A stretch of 64,000 bases of DNA from Citrobacter sp. FP75 (GTDB taxonomy: Bacteria; Pseudomonadota; Gammaproteobacteria; Enterobacterales; Enterobacteriaceae). Below are positions 1 to 7,983 of the stretch, in pieces (within the stretch, counting starts at the first letter, position 1; the number at the start of each line of letters is the position of its first letter). Both the position numbers and the translations under genes were made by a program. The stretch is taken from the NCBI RefSeq assembly GCF_018342065.1, contig NZ_JAFDOE010000002.1, positions 709,953-773,952 on the forward strand, in the 5' to 3' direction. Under the pieces are notes generated by a model. It saw only the letters and a list, made by a program, of their open reading frames with translations. It searched no databases and was not told the DNA's origin.

Positions 1-44
1 CGCTTAGTCTGCGGCCTATGCTCATGATTTTTATTGGCTAACTT

Positions 45-1100
45 TTACTGCTTTTCATTCTGAATATCTAAGGTGTATGGCCCGAAACGTATAACTTCAT
101 CGCCCAGCCAGTCGTTTAGCTCCTGTAGCCGCTTCTGTAGCGGCATCAATTCGTTGCGAACAAAGACGCGGCTGGCCTTTTCCACATCACCAAACCCCCC
201 AACATTACTCGGCATGATCCCCATCATCTGAGGCGGAACGCGGTGCGCGGCCATCATGTCATCCCGGCTCACGTTCTTGATGTTCAGAAACTCATCCTTA
301 GCAGCCACTTCTGACAACGGAATTATCTGGATACCATCCTTTTTCCCGTTAGGTGAGTACATAAACAGGTTGCGGAAGTTACCCGGTCCTTTTGCGCTTT
401 TCATGGCCTGGCGGATATTGTTCACGTCCTCCTGATTTTGTGCTGCGTCGGTCATGTACATGATGAAACCCGCATGGCTGCCGTTGATGTAGTACTTCCG
501 GCGGAACAGTGTTGCGGATTCATTCAGAAGGGCGGAGGGGATAGCGGACAGGTATTCCGGCAGGCCGTAAATCTCCTGGTTCAAATCCGGCTCCATCAGG
601 TGAAAAATGCTGCCTTTGGTGAACTCATACGGCTGCGTTGTCATGCCATACTGCACAAACCAGTATGTGTCTAGATCTACTCCGCGGCGGGTGTATTTCG
701 CCAGTGATGGCTCCAGTGAGAGAATGCCGCCTAGGCGGTTGGTGCGCTTCTCCAGATAGGCGTTACCGAATACCAGATAGTCCTGCACAAAGCGGCTGAA
801 CGCCTGCTGGCTCAGCAGCGGATGTGGGATAAATGTGCTGGTCAGAATGTTGCGTTTGACGGCAATCGGCGAGCTGTGATGTACGGCGGCGCGATAGGTC
901 CGTGCCAGCCCGTCAAAACTCACCGGTGGTTCATACCATCTATCCATCTGTACGCATTCCACATAGTCCAGCAGCTCGCGGCGATCCAGCACCGGGATCG
1001 GGTCACCAAAGCTGAAAGCCTCGGCAGTTACGCCTGCGTTTTTAGGCGCCGTGGCTTCTGTTGGCGTTGAGCTGGTTAAGGCTTCGGGTTCACTCATCAA
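45..1100 (-). CDS. Q: Phage portal protein (P2 gpQ family)
   Basis: This is the portal subunit, which forms the dodecameric ring at the capsid vertex through which DNA is packaged and to which the tail connects. The 351-residue product is close to the length of P2 gpQ (about 344). It has the PBSX-type portal features: an N-terminal segment rich in acidic residues and Pro, the YEPPVSF motif, then a conserved core with NPLYG-like elements (YGLPEYLSA) and RVPPQMMGI near residue 290. The start overlaps the end of P by 4 bp, so Q and P form one leftward transcript. The expected downstream genes on this strand lie beyond the window edge. Confidence 0.95.
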   Translation of the reverse strand: MMSEPEALTSSTPTEATAPKNAGVTAEAFSFGDPIPVLDRRELLDYVECVQMDRWYEPPVSFDGLARTYRAAVHHSSPIAVKRNILTSTFIPHPLLSQQAFSRFVQDYLVFGNAYLEKRTNRLGGILSLEPSLAKYTRRGVDLDTYWFVQYGMTTQPYEFTKGSIFHLMEPDLNQEIYGLPEYLSAIPSALLNESATLFRRKYYINGSHAGFIMYMTDAAQNQEDVNNIRQAMKSAKGPGNFRNLFMYSPNGKKDGIQIIPLSEVAAKDEFLNIKNVSRDDMMAAHRVPPQMMGIMPSNVGGFGDVEKASRVFVRNELMPLQKRLQELNDWLGDEVIRFGPYTLDIQNEKQ

Positions 1101-2863
1101 AAAATCTCCACAATATTGCTGGTATTGGCGGATTCGCCCTGCAGCGGTTCGTTAAACAGTGCGTGCATCGTTGCCCAGGCCAAATCTGCGTGGCTGGCTT
1201 CTTCGCTGCGGCTGGCTTCGTAGGTAGGGCGGTTGCCGCTGGCGGTGGTGGCCCGGCGGATGGCCATAAAGGATTGCGCAATGTCAGTGTGTCCGGCGTC
1301 AAACTCCAGACGGCGGTGGCTGATGATGTCGTAGGCCTTGAGCACCAGGGCGTTTTTGACGTTGGGGTTGTAGACAAACTCCCGCACGGCAGGAAAGAAC
1401 GCTTTCACGTTCTCGTAGACACCGTGACCGACGCCGGTCGAGTCGATGCCGATATAGGTCACGTTGTACTGCTGCGTCAGTTTTTTAATGGCGTCAGCCT
1501 GGGCGCGGAAGTCCATCCCGCGCCACTGGTGTCGCTCCAGAATGCGGAACTTGCCGCCCGGCACGGTTGGCGGTGCCACCACCACGCACCCGGCGCTGTC
1601 ACCGTTCTGCGTGCCTTTCGCCGGGTCGTATCCGATCCAGACTTCGCGCCAGCCAAACGGGCGCAGCGCCAGAGCCTGAAAATCGGTCCAGACTTCCCAG
1701 CTGTCCACCATGCACGCCTGCAGTTCGCTGAGCGGGAATACTGACGCCAGATCGTCAATAAATTCGCACATCAGCAGGTTCTGGTATTCGTCCGGGCTGT
1801 ACTCCATGCGCAGCTGGTCGAGGTCGAACAGGTTACAGCCGCCGCGCACCGCATCCTCCACGGTGACGATCTGGCGGTACTGTCCGTCAGGGCAGAGCAG
1901 GCCGCGCGCAAGGTTGCTGTGGGTCAGGTCAATATCCACCTTGTCCGCTTTGGCACGGCCCCGGTTAAACAGCGCGCCGGACCAGAACGGATAGGCACTG
2001 TGGGTCAGGCTGGACGGCGTGGAGAAGTAGGTTTGTCGCCATTTCTTGTGAATGGCCATACCGGAGGCAACCTTGCGCAGCTCCTGGAATTTCGGTATCC
2101 AGAAATATTCATCAAGGTACAGATTGCCGTGGTAGCTCTGCGCCGTGCGGGCGTTGGTGCCGAGGAAGTACAGGCACGCGCCGTTGCTGAGCGTCATCGG
2201 GTCGCCTTTCAGCTCAACATCCACCTCTTTTGCAAAGTCGATGATGTACTGCTTAAAGACGTGCGCCTGCGCCTTACTGGCCGAGAGGAAGATCTGGTTG
2301 CGCCCGGTGGTGATGGCATCAATCAGCGCTTCGCGGGCAAAAAAGTATGTTGCCCCAATCTGACGTGATTTAAGCAGGTTGCGAATGCGGTGTTTTACGC
2401 CTGCCTGCCACCAGTGGCGCTGATATTCAAACATGCCGTTGCGGAAGATTTCTTCCAGCTTTTCGGTCTGTTCATCGGTGAAAACATTCTTTTCGGGCTG
2501 GCGGCGCGGCCCTTTGTTACGGTTGGCAACTTTCGGGTTTAAGTCTGCTTCGTTGCCGCCATCGTTAAATTTACCGATCCGGGCGTGGCGCTCTGACTGG
2601 CGCGCCAGCAGGTCAATTTCCTTGAAGTCTTTCCCTTCTTTCTGCTCCTTCATAATGAGCTGGCAGTAACGTGCGGCGGTGGTGAGCTGCATCTGATCCA
2701 GCGGCCCATAGTCGCCCCACTTGTCGCGCTTCTTCCAGCTGTGAACGGTTGCAACTTTCTCGCCCAGCATTTCAGCAATGCGGGCTACGCGGTATCCCTG
2801 AAAGTACAGCAGCATGGCCTGCCGACGGGGATCGAGGTCTGCGGGGGTCAGTGTCGTGTTCAT
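1097..2863 (-). CDS. P: Terminase large subunit, ATPase/nuclease (P2 gpP family)
   Basis: This is the motor subunit of the packaging terminase, acting with the small subunit gpM to cut cos and pump DNA through the gpQ portal. It is 588 residues, the usual length (P2 gpP is 590). The start at MNTTLTPADLDPRR matches the P2 family. An N-terminal helix-turn-helix-like segment (residues about 15-45, ending VHSWKKRDKWG) is followed by the ATPase domain, with KSRQIGAT as the Walker A-like element near residue 168. The C-terminal RNase H-like nuclease begins at YDPAKGTQNGDSAG near residue 415. The gene diverges from O across a 142-bp intergenic region that carries an Ogr-type dyad. Confidence 0.96.
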   Translation of the reverse strand: MNTTLTPADLDPRRQAMLLYFQGYRVARIAEMLGEKVATVHSWKKRDKWGDYGPLDQMQLTTAARYCQLIMKEQKEGKDFKEIDLLARQSERHARIGKFNDGGNEADLNPKVANRNKGPRRQPEKNVFTDEQTEKLEEIFRNGMFEYQRHWWQAGVKHRIRNLLKSRQIGATYFFAREALIDAITTGRNQIFLSASKAQAHVFKQYIIDFAKEVDVELKGDPMTLSNGACLYFLGTNARTAQSYHGNLYLDEYFWIPKFQELRKVASGMAIHKKWRQTYFSTPSSLTHSAYPFWSGALFNRGRAKADKVDIDLTHSNLARGLLCPDGQYRQIVTVEDAVRGGCNLFDLDQLRMEYSPDEYQNLLMCEFIDDLASVFPLSELQACMVDSWEVWTDFQALALRPFGWREVWIGYDPAKGTQNGDSAGCVVVAPPTVPGGKFRILERHQWRGMDFRAQADAIKKLTQQYNVTYIGIDSTGVGHGVYENVKAFFPAVREFVYNPNVKNALVLKAYDIISHRRLEFDAGHTDIAQSFMAIRRATTASGNRPTYEASRSEEASHADLAWATMHALFNEPLQGESANTSNIVEIF

Positions 2864-2906
2864 GGCCCAAACATACGGCCTTGGATGGAGGCTTTCCCCG
2901 GCTGCG

Positions 2907-2930
2907 ATTTGTGTGGTTTACCGTACAAAT
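2907..2930. promoter_or_regulatory. Putative Ogr/Delta activator site for the divergent P and O late promoters
   Basis: A perfect 6-bp inverted repeat, ATTTGT and ACAAAT, is separated by 12 bp between the divergent genes P and O. P2-type late promoters carry a TTGT-N12-ACA type dyad centred near -55, bound by the zinc-finger activator Ogr. The centre lies 87 bp upstream of the O start codon, which allows a start near 2973. Measured leftward, -55 falls almost exactly on the P start codon. One site may therefore serve both directions, or P may use different spacing. This is inferred from sequence only. Confidence 0.65.
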
Positions 2931-3005
2931 ACAGCGCGTTGTCTCACTCCCCCCATCACCGCAAACATAAGGCTCCAGTAAGTTATTTCTAACGGAGCAC
3001 GGCTC

Positions 3006-3839
3006 ATGACAGTGAAAGCAAAGCGTTTCCGTATCGGGGTGGAAGGTGCCACCACTGACGGGCGCGAGATCCAGCGTGAATGGCTGGTACAGATGGCTGC
3101 CAGCTACAACCCGACGGTCTATACCGCGCTGATTAACCTTGAGCACATCAAGTCTTATCTGCCGGACAGCACCTTTAACCGCTACGGCAGGGTGACGGGG
3201 CTGGTTGCAGAAGAAATCCAGGACGGCCCGCTGGCGGGCAAGATGGCGCTTTATGCCGATATCGAACCCACTGACGCCCTGGTGGAACTGGTGAAGAAAG
3301 GCCAGAAGCTTTTCACCTCCATGGAGGTCAGCACGAAGTTTGCCGACACCGGCAAAGCCTATCTTGTGGGGCTGGGTGCGACGGACGATCCTGCGAGCCT
3401 GGGCACCGAAATGCTGGCTTTCAGCGCCAGTGCAGCACATAACCCGCTGGCAAACCGTAAGCTGAACCCTGAAAACCTGTTTTCGGAAGCGGTTGAAACG
3501 CTGATTGAACTGGAAGAAGCCCAGGACGAAAAGCCGTCCCTCTTTGCCCGCGTCACCGCGCTGTTCACCAAAAAAGAGCAGACCGACGATGCGCGATTCT
3601 CTGATGTGCATAAAGCCGTGGAGCTGGTCGCTACTGAGCAGCAGATCCTGAGCGAGCGCACTGATAAATCCCTGTCCGATCAGGACCAGCGCCTTTCTGA
3701 GCTGGAGTCCTCCCTGCAGGAGCAGCAGACCGCCTTTGCCGAGTTACAGCAGCGGCTGAGCCGTGAAGACAGCCGCAAAGATTACCGCCAGCGCGCGCCG
3801 GGCGGTGACGCACCGGCAGGCACCCTGACCAATTGCTGA
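3006..3839 (+). CDS. O: Capsid scaffold and maturation protease (P2 gpO family)
   Basis: GpO is the internal scaffold of the P2-type procapsid and a serine protease that trims itself and the capsid protein. The 277-residue product compares with 284 in P2. The protease domain occupies about residues 1-150. Asp18, His47 (in INLEHIK) and Ser105 (in LFTSMEV) sit where the P2 triad Asp-His-Ser is found. A long coiled-coil scaffold segment follows (about 195-260, rich in Glu, Gln and Leu). The downstream gene N starts 16 bp later behind a good ribosome site, so O is the first gene of the rightward head-lysis-tail transcript. Confidence 0.95.
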   Translation: MTVKAKRFRIGVEGATTDGREIQREWLVQMAASYNPTVYTALINLEHIKSYLPDSTFNRYGRVTGLVAEEIQDGPLAGKMALYADIEPTDALVELVKKGQKLFTSMEVSTKFADTGKAYLVGLGATDDPASLGTEMLAFSASAAHNPLANRKLNPENLFSEAVETLIELEEAQDEKPSLFARVTALFTKKEQTDDARFSDVHKAVELVATEQQILSERTDKSLSDQDQRLSELESSLQEQQTAFAELQQRLSREDSRKDYRQRAPGGDAPAGTLTNC

Positions 3840-3855
3840 TGGAGCATAAAACCCG

Positions 3856-4920
3856 ATGAAAAAGAAAACCCGCTTTGCCTTTAACGCTTACCTGCAGCAA
3901 CTGGCGCGCCTGAACGGTGTGGAAGTTGAAGAACTGTCCAGCAAGTTTACCGTGGAGCCGTCCGTGCAGCAGACGCTGGAAGACCAGATCCAGCAGTCCG
4001 CCGCTTTCCTGACGCTGATTAACATCACGCCGGTCACTGAGCAGTCCGGTCAGTTGCTGGGGCTGGGCGTTGGCAGCACCATTGCCGGAACCACCGATAC
4101 CACCACCAAAGAGCGCGAGCCTACCGATCCGACGCTGATGGAAGACGTGGAATACAAATGCGAGCAGACCAACTTTGATACGGTGCTGACCTACGCAAAA
4201 CTGGACCTGTGGGCGAAATTCCAGGACTTCCAGGTGCGTATTCGCAACGCCATCGTCAAGCGTCAGGCGCTGGACCGCATCATGATCGGCTTTAACGGCG
4301 TGAAGCGCGCCAAAACCTCCAACCGTGCTGAAAATCCGCTGCTGCAGGACGTCAATAAAGGCTGGCTGCAGAAAATCCGCGAAGACGCGCCGGATCACGT
4401 CATGGGCAGCAAAACCGCAGAAGACGGCACCACTACTGCAGAACCAGTAAAAGTAGGTCCGGGTGGTAAGTATGTAAATCTTGACGCGGTGGTGATGGAT
4501 ACCGTCAACGAGCTGATCGATGTGGAGTATCAGGATGATGACGAGCTGGTTGTTGTCTGCGGACGTGAACTGCTGTCTGACAAGTATTTCCCGCTGGTCA
4601 ACAAAGAGCAGGACAACAGCGAGAAAATCGCCGCCGATCTGATCATCAGCCAGAAACGCATGGGCGGCCTGCAGGCTGTGCGCGCGCCTTTCTTCCCGGC
4701 AAATGCCCTGCTGATCACCCGTCTGGATAACCTGTCCATCTACTGGCAGGAAGATACCCGCCGCCGTTCAGTTATCGACAACCCGAAACGCGACCGGATT
4801 GAAAACTTTGAATCCGTCAACGAGGCGTATGTGGTCGAGGACTACCGCTGCGCGGCGCTGGTAGAAAACATCACTATCGGCGATTTCAGCGCGCCAGCCG
4901 CGCCGAAAGCTGAGGAGTAA
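3856..4920 (+). CDS. N: Major capsid protein precursor (P2 gpN family)
   Basis: This is the major head protein of the icosahedral capsid. Its 354 residues and the start MKKKTRFAFNAYLQQLARLN fit the P2 gpN family (357 residues). The conserved core includes the GTTDTT segment near residue 80 and FNGVKRAKTSNR near residue 150. In P2 the first roughly 31 residues are removed by gpO during maturation, and a corresponding N-terminal helical segment is present here. A small hydrophilic insertion around residues 185-200 (EDGTTTAEP) is a possible surface-loop variation. The gene lies between O and M in the head operon. Confidence 0.96.
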   Translation: MKKKTRFAFNAYLQQLARLNGVEVEELSSKFTVEPSVQQTLEDQIQQSAAFLTLINITPVTEQSGQLLGLGVGSTIAGTTDTTTKEREPTDPTLMEDVEYKCEQTNFDTVLTYAKLDLWAKFQDFQVRIRNAIVKRQALDRIMIGFNGVKRAKTSNRAENPLLQDVNKGWLQKIREDAPDHVMGSKTAEDGTTTAEPVKVGPGGKYVNLDAVVMDTVNELIDVEYQDDDELVVVCGRELLSDKYFPLVNKEQDNSEKIAADLIISQKRMGGLQAVRAPFFPANALLITRLDNLSIYWQEDTRRRSVIDNPKRDRIENFESVNEAYVVEDYRCAALVENITIGDFSAPAAPKAEE

Positions 4921-4923
4921 CGC

Positions 4924-5574
4924 ATGAGCCTGAGTCCCGCACGGCAGCACCGCCTGCGCATTCAGGCCGAGCAGGCCGCCCGCGAGGGCGGCAGTGTTCG
5001 CCATGCGTCGGGCTATGACCTGATGCTGCTCCAATTGGCAGAAGACCGCCGCCGCCTCAAGGGCGTCCAGTCCACGGTGAAAAAGGCGGAAATCAAGGTG
5101 GAGCTGCTGCCGAAATATTCCGCCTGGGCGGAGGGCGTGCTGGCTGCCGGAGGTGCGCAGCAGGATGACGTGCTGATGTACGTGATGCTGTGGCGTATCG
5201 ACGCCGGTGATTATGCCGGTGCGCTGGAAATCGGGCGTCATGCGCTGCGCCATGGCTGGGTGATGCCGCTGGGCAACCGTAACGTGCAGACCGTGCTGGC
5301 AGAAGAAATGGCAGACGCGGCGCAAAGCGCCCTGCTTGCCGCTGCTGGTTTTGATGCCGATCTGCTCCTGCAGACGCTGGACCTGACAACCGATCTGGAT
5401 ATGCCGGACCAGTCGCGGGCGCGCCTGCATAAAGCCATCGGCGCTGTACTGAGTGAAAGCAACCCGGCATCTGCCCTGAATCACCTTAACCATGCACTGC
5501 AGCTTGATCCCCGCTGTGGCGTGAAAAAAGAAAAGCAGCAGCTGGAGCGCAGACTGCGCAATGACAGCCGCTAA
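4924..5574 (+). CDS. M: Terminase small subunit/endonuclease (P2 gpM family)
   Basis: GpM works with the ATPase gpP to recognise and cut the cos site. The product is 216 residues, somewhat shorter than P2 gpM (247). The N-terminal SPARQHRLRIQAEQAAR is typical of the family, as is the helix-rich middle with DVLMYVMLWRIDAGDYAGAL near residue 80. The start codon lies 3 bp after the capsid gene, which implies translational coupling. The last 30 residues are basic and rich in Gln and Glu. A 92-bp untranslated stretch containing short GC-rich repeats separates it from L. Confidence 0.93.
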   Translation: MSLSPARQHRLRIQAEQAAREGGSVRHASGYDLMLLQLAEDRRRLKGVQSTVKKAEIKVELLPKYSAWAEGVLAAGGAQQDDVLMYVMLWRIDAGDYAGALEIGRHALRHGWVMPLGNRNVQTVLAEEMADAAQSALLAAAGFDADLLLQTLDLTTDLDMPDQSRARLHKAIGAVLSESNPASALNHLNHALQLDPRCGVKKEKQQLERRLRNDSR

Positions 5575-5666
5575 AGAACGTGCCCCGCGCACGGGCGGCA
5601 CGGGGTGGCGAAAGGCACTGCCACATCAAACCCCGTCCACCGCCCACTTATTCAGGAGAAAGCCGC

Positions 5667-6131
5667 ATGAAGTTTGTTGCGCCCGAACAGGCACCGGAAC
5701 AGACGGAGGTCATCAAAAATACGCCGTTCTGGCCTGATGTGGATCTGTCGGAATTTCGCAGTGTGATGCGCACTGATGGCACGGTGACGCAGCCGCGTTT
5801 AAAGCAGGTCGTGCTGACGGCGATCTCTGAGGTTAACGCTGAGCTGTACGACTTCCGCAAGCGTCAGCAGATGCTGGGCTGGCAGACACTTGCAGACGTT
5901 CCGGCAGAAATGCTGGACGGCAAAAGCGAGCGTATCCGGCACTACCACAACGCTGTTTTCTGCTGGGCGCGCGCCGTGCTCAATGAGCGTTATCAGGACT
6001 ATGACGCCACGGCGTCAGGTGTGAAGCGAGGGGAGGAACTGGCGGAGGCCAGCGGCGATCTGTGGCGTGATGCCCGCTGGGCTATCAGCCGGGTGCAGGA
6101 TGCACCGCACTGTACGGTGGAGCTTATCTGA
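5667..6131 (+). CDS. L: Head completion protein (P2 gpL family)
   Basis: GpL completes the filled head and forms the connector on which the tail docks. I place the start at MKFVAPEQAPEQ (154 residues) because AGGAGA stands about 10 bp upstream and this matches the family N-terminus. The frame stays open upstream to 5580, but that part is Arg/Pro-rich low-complexity sequence. The family motif around residue 30 (FWPDVDLSEFRSVMRTDGTV) is clear. The stop codon overlaps the start of X by one base (TGATG), so the two are coupled. Confidence 0.94.
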   Translation: MKFVAPEQAPEQTEVIKNTPFWPDVDLSEFRSVMRTDGTVTQPRLKQVVLTAISEVNAELYDFRKRQQMLGWQTLADVPAEMLDGKSERIRHYHNAVFCWARAVLNERYQDYDATASGVKRGEELAEASGDLWRDARWAISRVQDAPHCTVELI

Positions 6132-6334
6132 TGAAAGTGCGTGCGCATCAGTATGACACGGTGGACGCGCTTTGCTGGCGTCATTACGGGCGTACGCAGG
6201 GTGTCACTGAGCAGGTTCTGCAGGCAAATCCGGGGCTGGCTGAGTACGGCCCATTTTTACCGCACGGGCTGCAGGTGGAGCTGCCGGACATTACGGCGTC
6301 AACCACGGCGCAGACCGTCCAGCTATGGGACTGA
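6131..6334 (+). CDS. X: Tail protein X (P2 gpX family)
   Basis: This is a 67-residue protein of the P2 gpX family, an essential small tail protein with a LysM-like fold. The sequence has the pattern DTVDALCWRHYG at residues 9-20, followed by VLQANPGLAEYGP and LPHGLQVELPD. These are the usual LysM-type turn and strand elements that bind or tether to cell-wall-like polymers. It overlaps L by one base and ends 3 bp before the holin gene Y, so it sits inside the head-to-lysis transcript as in P2. Confidence 0.93.
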   Translation: MKVRAHQYDTVDALCWRHYGRTQGVTEQVLQANPGLAEYGPFLPHGLQVELPDITASTTAQTVQLWD

Positions 6335-6337
6335 ATT

Positions 6338-6553
6338 ATGACGCTTGAACGAATCAGCGCCTTTATCACTTACTGCATCGCCGTGCTGCTGGCATGGCTG
6401 GGCGATCTGTCGCTCAAGGATGCGTCAACGGTTGGCGGCGTACTGATTGGTGTGCTGATGCTGGCTATCAACTGGTACTACAAACACCAGTCTTTCAAAT
6501 TGTTACGTGGCGGCAAAATTTCGCGGGGGGAATATGAATCCTTCAATCGTTAA
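6338..6553 (+). CDS. Y: Holin (P2 gpY position)
   Basis: This small 71-residue membrane protein is the probable holin that opens the inner membrane at the lysis time. Two hydrophobic helices are seen, at about residues 8-22 (FITYCIAVLLAWLGD) and 30-47 (VGGVLIGVLMLAINWYY), followed by a basic tail rich in Lys and Arg. It is shorter than P2 gpY (93 residues) and resembles the holins of Fels-2-like phages. Its end overlaps the start of the endolysin by 20 bp. With a SAR endolysin, such a holin may act as a pinholin that depolarises the membrane. That role is inferred from the pairing. Confidence 0.85.
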   Translation: MTLERISAFITYCIAVLLAWLGDLSLKDASTVGGVLIGVLMLAINWYYKHQSFKLLRGGKISRGEYESFNR

Positions 6554-7043
6554 GCGCTGCCTTGTCGGGGCGGTGATGGCTATCGCCGCCACGCTGCCCG
6601 GTTTCCAGTCGCTTCATACCTCCGTTGAGGGGCTGAAACTGATCGCCGATTACGAGGGATGCCGCCTGCAGCCTTATCAGTGCAGCGCGGGCGTGTGGAC
6701 CGACGGGATCGGCAATACGTCCGGTGTGGTGCCGGGCAAAACTATCACGGAACGGCAAGCGGCGCAGGGACTTATCACCAATGTGCTGCGCGTGGAGCGG
6801 GCGCTGGAAAAATGTGTGGTGCAGCCGATGCCGCAAAAGGTCTATGACGCGGTGGTGTCGTTTGCTTTCAACGTGGGCACCGGCAACGCCTGCAGCTCCA
6901 CGCTGGTTAAGTTGCTGAACCAGCGGCGCTGGGCGGATGCCTGCCATCAACTGCCGCGCTGGGTATATGTCAAAGGTGTGTTTAATCAGGGGCTGGACAA
7001 CCGCCGCGCGCGGGAAATGGCCTGGTGCTTAAAAGGAGCATAA
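6534..7043 (+). CDS. K: SAR endolysin, P1 Lyz-like lysozyme (gpK position)
   Basis: This peptidoglycan-degrading glycosidase of the GH24 phage lysozyme family has 169 residues from the ATG at 6534. The N-terminus carries a weakly hydrophobic segment rich in Ala and Gly (about residues 9-23, CLVGAVMAIAATLPG), typical of a signal-anchor-release domain. The catalytic region reads EGCRLQPYQC then VWTDGIGNT, giving Glu41, Cys50 and Thr56 as the triad. Cys9 lies inside the SAR helix and Cys43 beside the active site, the arrangement known in P1 Lyz. There, membrane exit swaps disulfides and uncaps the catalytic cysteine. P2 itself uses a different endolysin control, so this is a modular replacement. 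Confidence 0.9.
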   Translation: MNPSIVKRCLVGAVMAIAATLPGFQSLHTSVEGLKLIADYEGCRLQPYQCSAGVWTDGIGNTSGVVPGKTITERQAAQGLITNVLRVERALEKCVVQPMPQKVYDAVVSFAFNVGTGNACSSTLVKLLNQRRWADACHQLPRWVYVKGVFNQGLDNRRAREMAWCLKGA

Positions 7044-7047
7044 CGGA

Positions 7048-7425
7048 ATGAAAAAGAAAGTCATGAGCGTTTTTTTCCAGCTGGCATGGGCTGCGCTGTT
7101 GGTTATCAGCCTGCTGTATCCGCGCAGCGTTGCGCCGGTTCTGGTTGGTGCGTCTGTCTGGGTATCATGCTTCCTCGCCTGGCTGCTTGCTGCGCTGTGC
7201 GCTGTAGGGTGGTTCGCCGGAGATCGGGCGCGCGATGAGGTCAGGGCGGCATTGCTGAAATTCAGGGCGCACCCCGTAAAACCCGTGCGTACATGGGTAA
7301 TCAGGCTGCTTATTGTTCTGTGCCTGGCGTTTTCTGGATGGGTGATCACCCTGGTGTTTTACCTGCTGACGCTGGTTCTGTATCAGATTGCCCGCGCGCC
7401 GCTTCATGAGCCGATGGCGGCCTGA
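7048..7425 (+). CDS. lysA: Putative lysis-timing membrane protein (LysA-like)
   Basis: This 125-residue protein is mostly hydrophobic, with three or four membrane helices: about residues 8-24, 28-58 and two at 82-118. It sits where P2 encodes LysA, which adjusts the time of lysis and is thought to act as an antiholin. The start ATG follows the endolysin stop by 4 bp with GGAGC upstream. Its stop overlaps the start of the inner spanin (GATGCG). The assignment rests mainly on position and topology; sequence similarity to P2 LysA is not obvious by eye. Confidence 0.7.
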   Translation: MKKKVMSVFFQLAWAALLVISLLYPRSVAPVLVGASVWVSCFLAWLLAALCAVGWFAGDRARDEVRAALLKFRAHPVKPVRTWVIRLLIVLCLAFSGWVITLVFYLLTLVLYQIARAPLHEPMAA

Positions 7426-7850
7426 TGCGTGCGCTGGCGGTAGTGCTGGCGCTGGCACTTGCGGCTCTGGGCTGGCAGTCGTGGCGGCTTAACAATGCCA
7501 GCCACACTATCGAGACGCAGGGCGCGGCGCTGAAAAGCAAAACGCAGGAGCTGACGAAGAAAAACAGCCAACTGATCGGCCTGTCCATTCTGACCGAAAC
7601 CAACAGCCGGGAGCAGGCGCGGCTTTATGCGGCAGCGGAACAGACCACCGCACTTCTGCGCAGCCGCCAGCACCGGATCGAGGAACTGAAACGTGAAAAC
7701 GAGGATTTGCGCCGCTGGGCTGATACTCCTTTGCCTGCTGACATTATCCGGCTGCGGGAGCGTCCGGCCCTCGCCGGAGGTGCAGCTTACCGTGAGTGGC
7801 TGTCCCAGAGTGACGCAGTGCCGTCTGGAAAGGTCAGCGCCGCGCAGTAA
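7425..7850 (+). CDS. lysB: Inner-membrane spanin subunit (LysB/Rz-like)
   Basis: This 141-residue protein has one N-terminal membrane anchor (residues 2-20, RALAVVLALALAALGWQSW). A long charged coiled coil follows (about 22-100) with many Lys, Glu and Arg residues (SRQHRIEELKRENEDLRRW). This is the plan of Rz-type i-spanins, which cross the periplasm and bind the outer-membrane lipoprotein partner to fuse the two membranes at lysis. The o-spanin gene is nested in the +1 frame within its 3' half, as in P2 lysB/lysC and lambda Rz/Rz1. Confidence 0.9.
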   Translation: MRALAVVLALALAALGWQSWRLNNASHTIETQGAALKSKTQELTKKNSQLIGLSILTETNSREQARLYAAAEQTTALLRSRQHRIEELKRENEDLRRWADTPLPADIIRLRERPALAGGAAYREWLSQSDAVPSGKVSAAQ

Positions 7851-7983
7851 CGGCGATCTGAGCGCGGTGCTGGATGAAACCGAGGCCGCCTGGGCGGTCT
7901 GTGCTGACAAAGTGGATACGATTATTGCGTGTCAGGAGCGAGACAGTGAACAAACCGCAGTCCTTACGCAGCGCCCTGAATAA
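7693..7983 (+). CDS. lysC: Outer-membrane spanin lipoprotein (LysC/Rz1-like), nested in lysB
   Basis: The frame starts with GTG inside lysB and encodes 96 residues. The first 20 form a lipoprotein signal ending in the lipobox LSGC, with Cys21 as the lipidated residue (MKTRICAAGLILLCLLTLSGC region). The mature part is short and rich in Pro, Ser and Cys, as expected for an o-spanin that pairs with LysB. It extends 133 bp beyond the lysB stop and overlaps the start of R by 38 bp. Nested organisation, lipobox and position together make the call secure. Confidence 0.88.
   Translation: MKTRICAAGLILLCLLTLSGCGSVRPSPEVQLTVSGCPRVTQCRLERSAPRSNGDLSAVLDETEAAWAVCADKVDTIIACQERDSEQTAVLTQRPE

Noticed and set aside
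1..44. Search for an integrase or immunity gene near the left edge
   Set aside because: Only the region after Q is visible. In P2-like prophages int, C and cox lie at the far end, outside the window.
2772..3611. 279-codon open frame on the minus strand across the P start and gene O
   Set aside because: It covers the ends of two strongly supported divergent genes and the promoter region. No family resemblance.
5580..5666. Upstream extension of L
   Set aside because: Low-complexity Arg/Pro sequence; the internal ATG has a proper ribosome site and matches the gpL family start.
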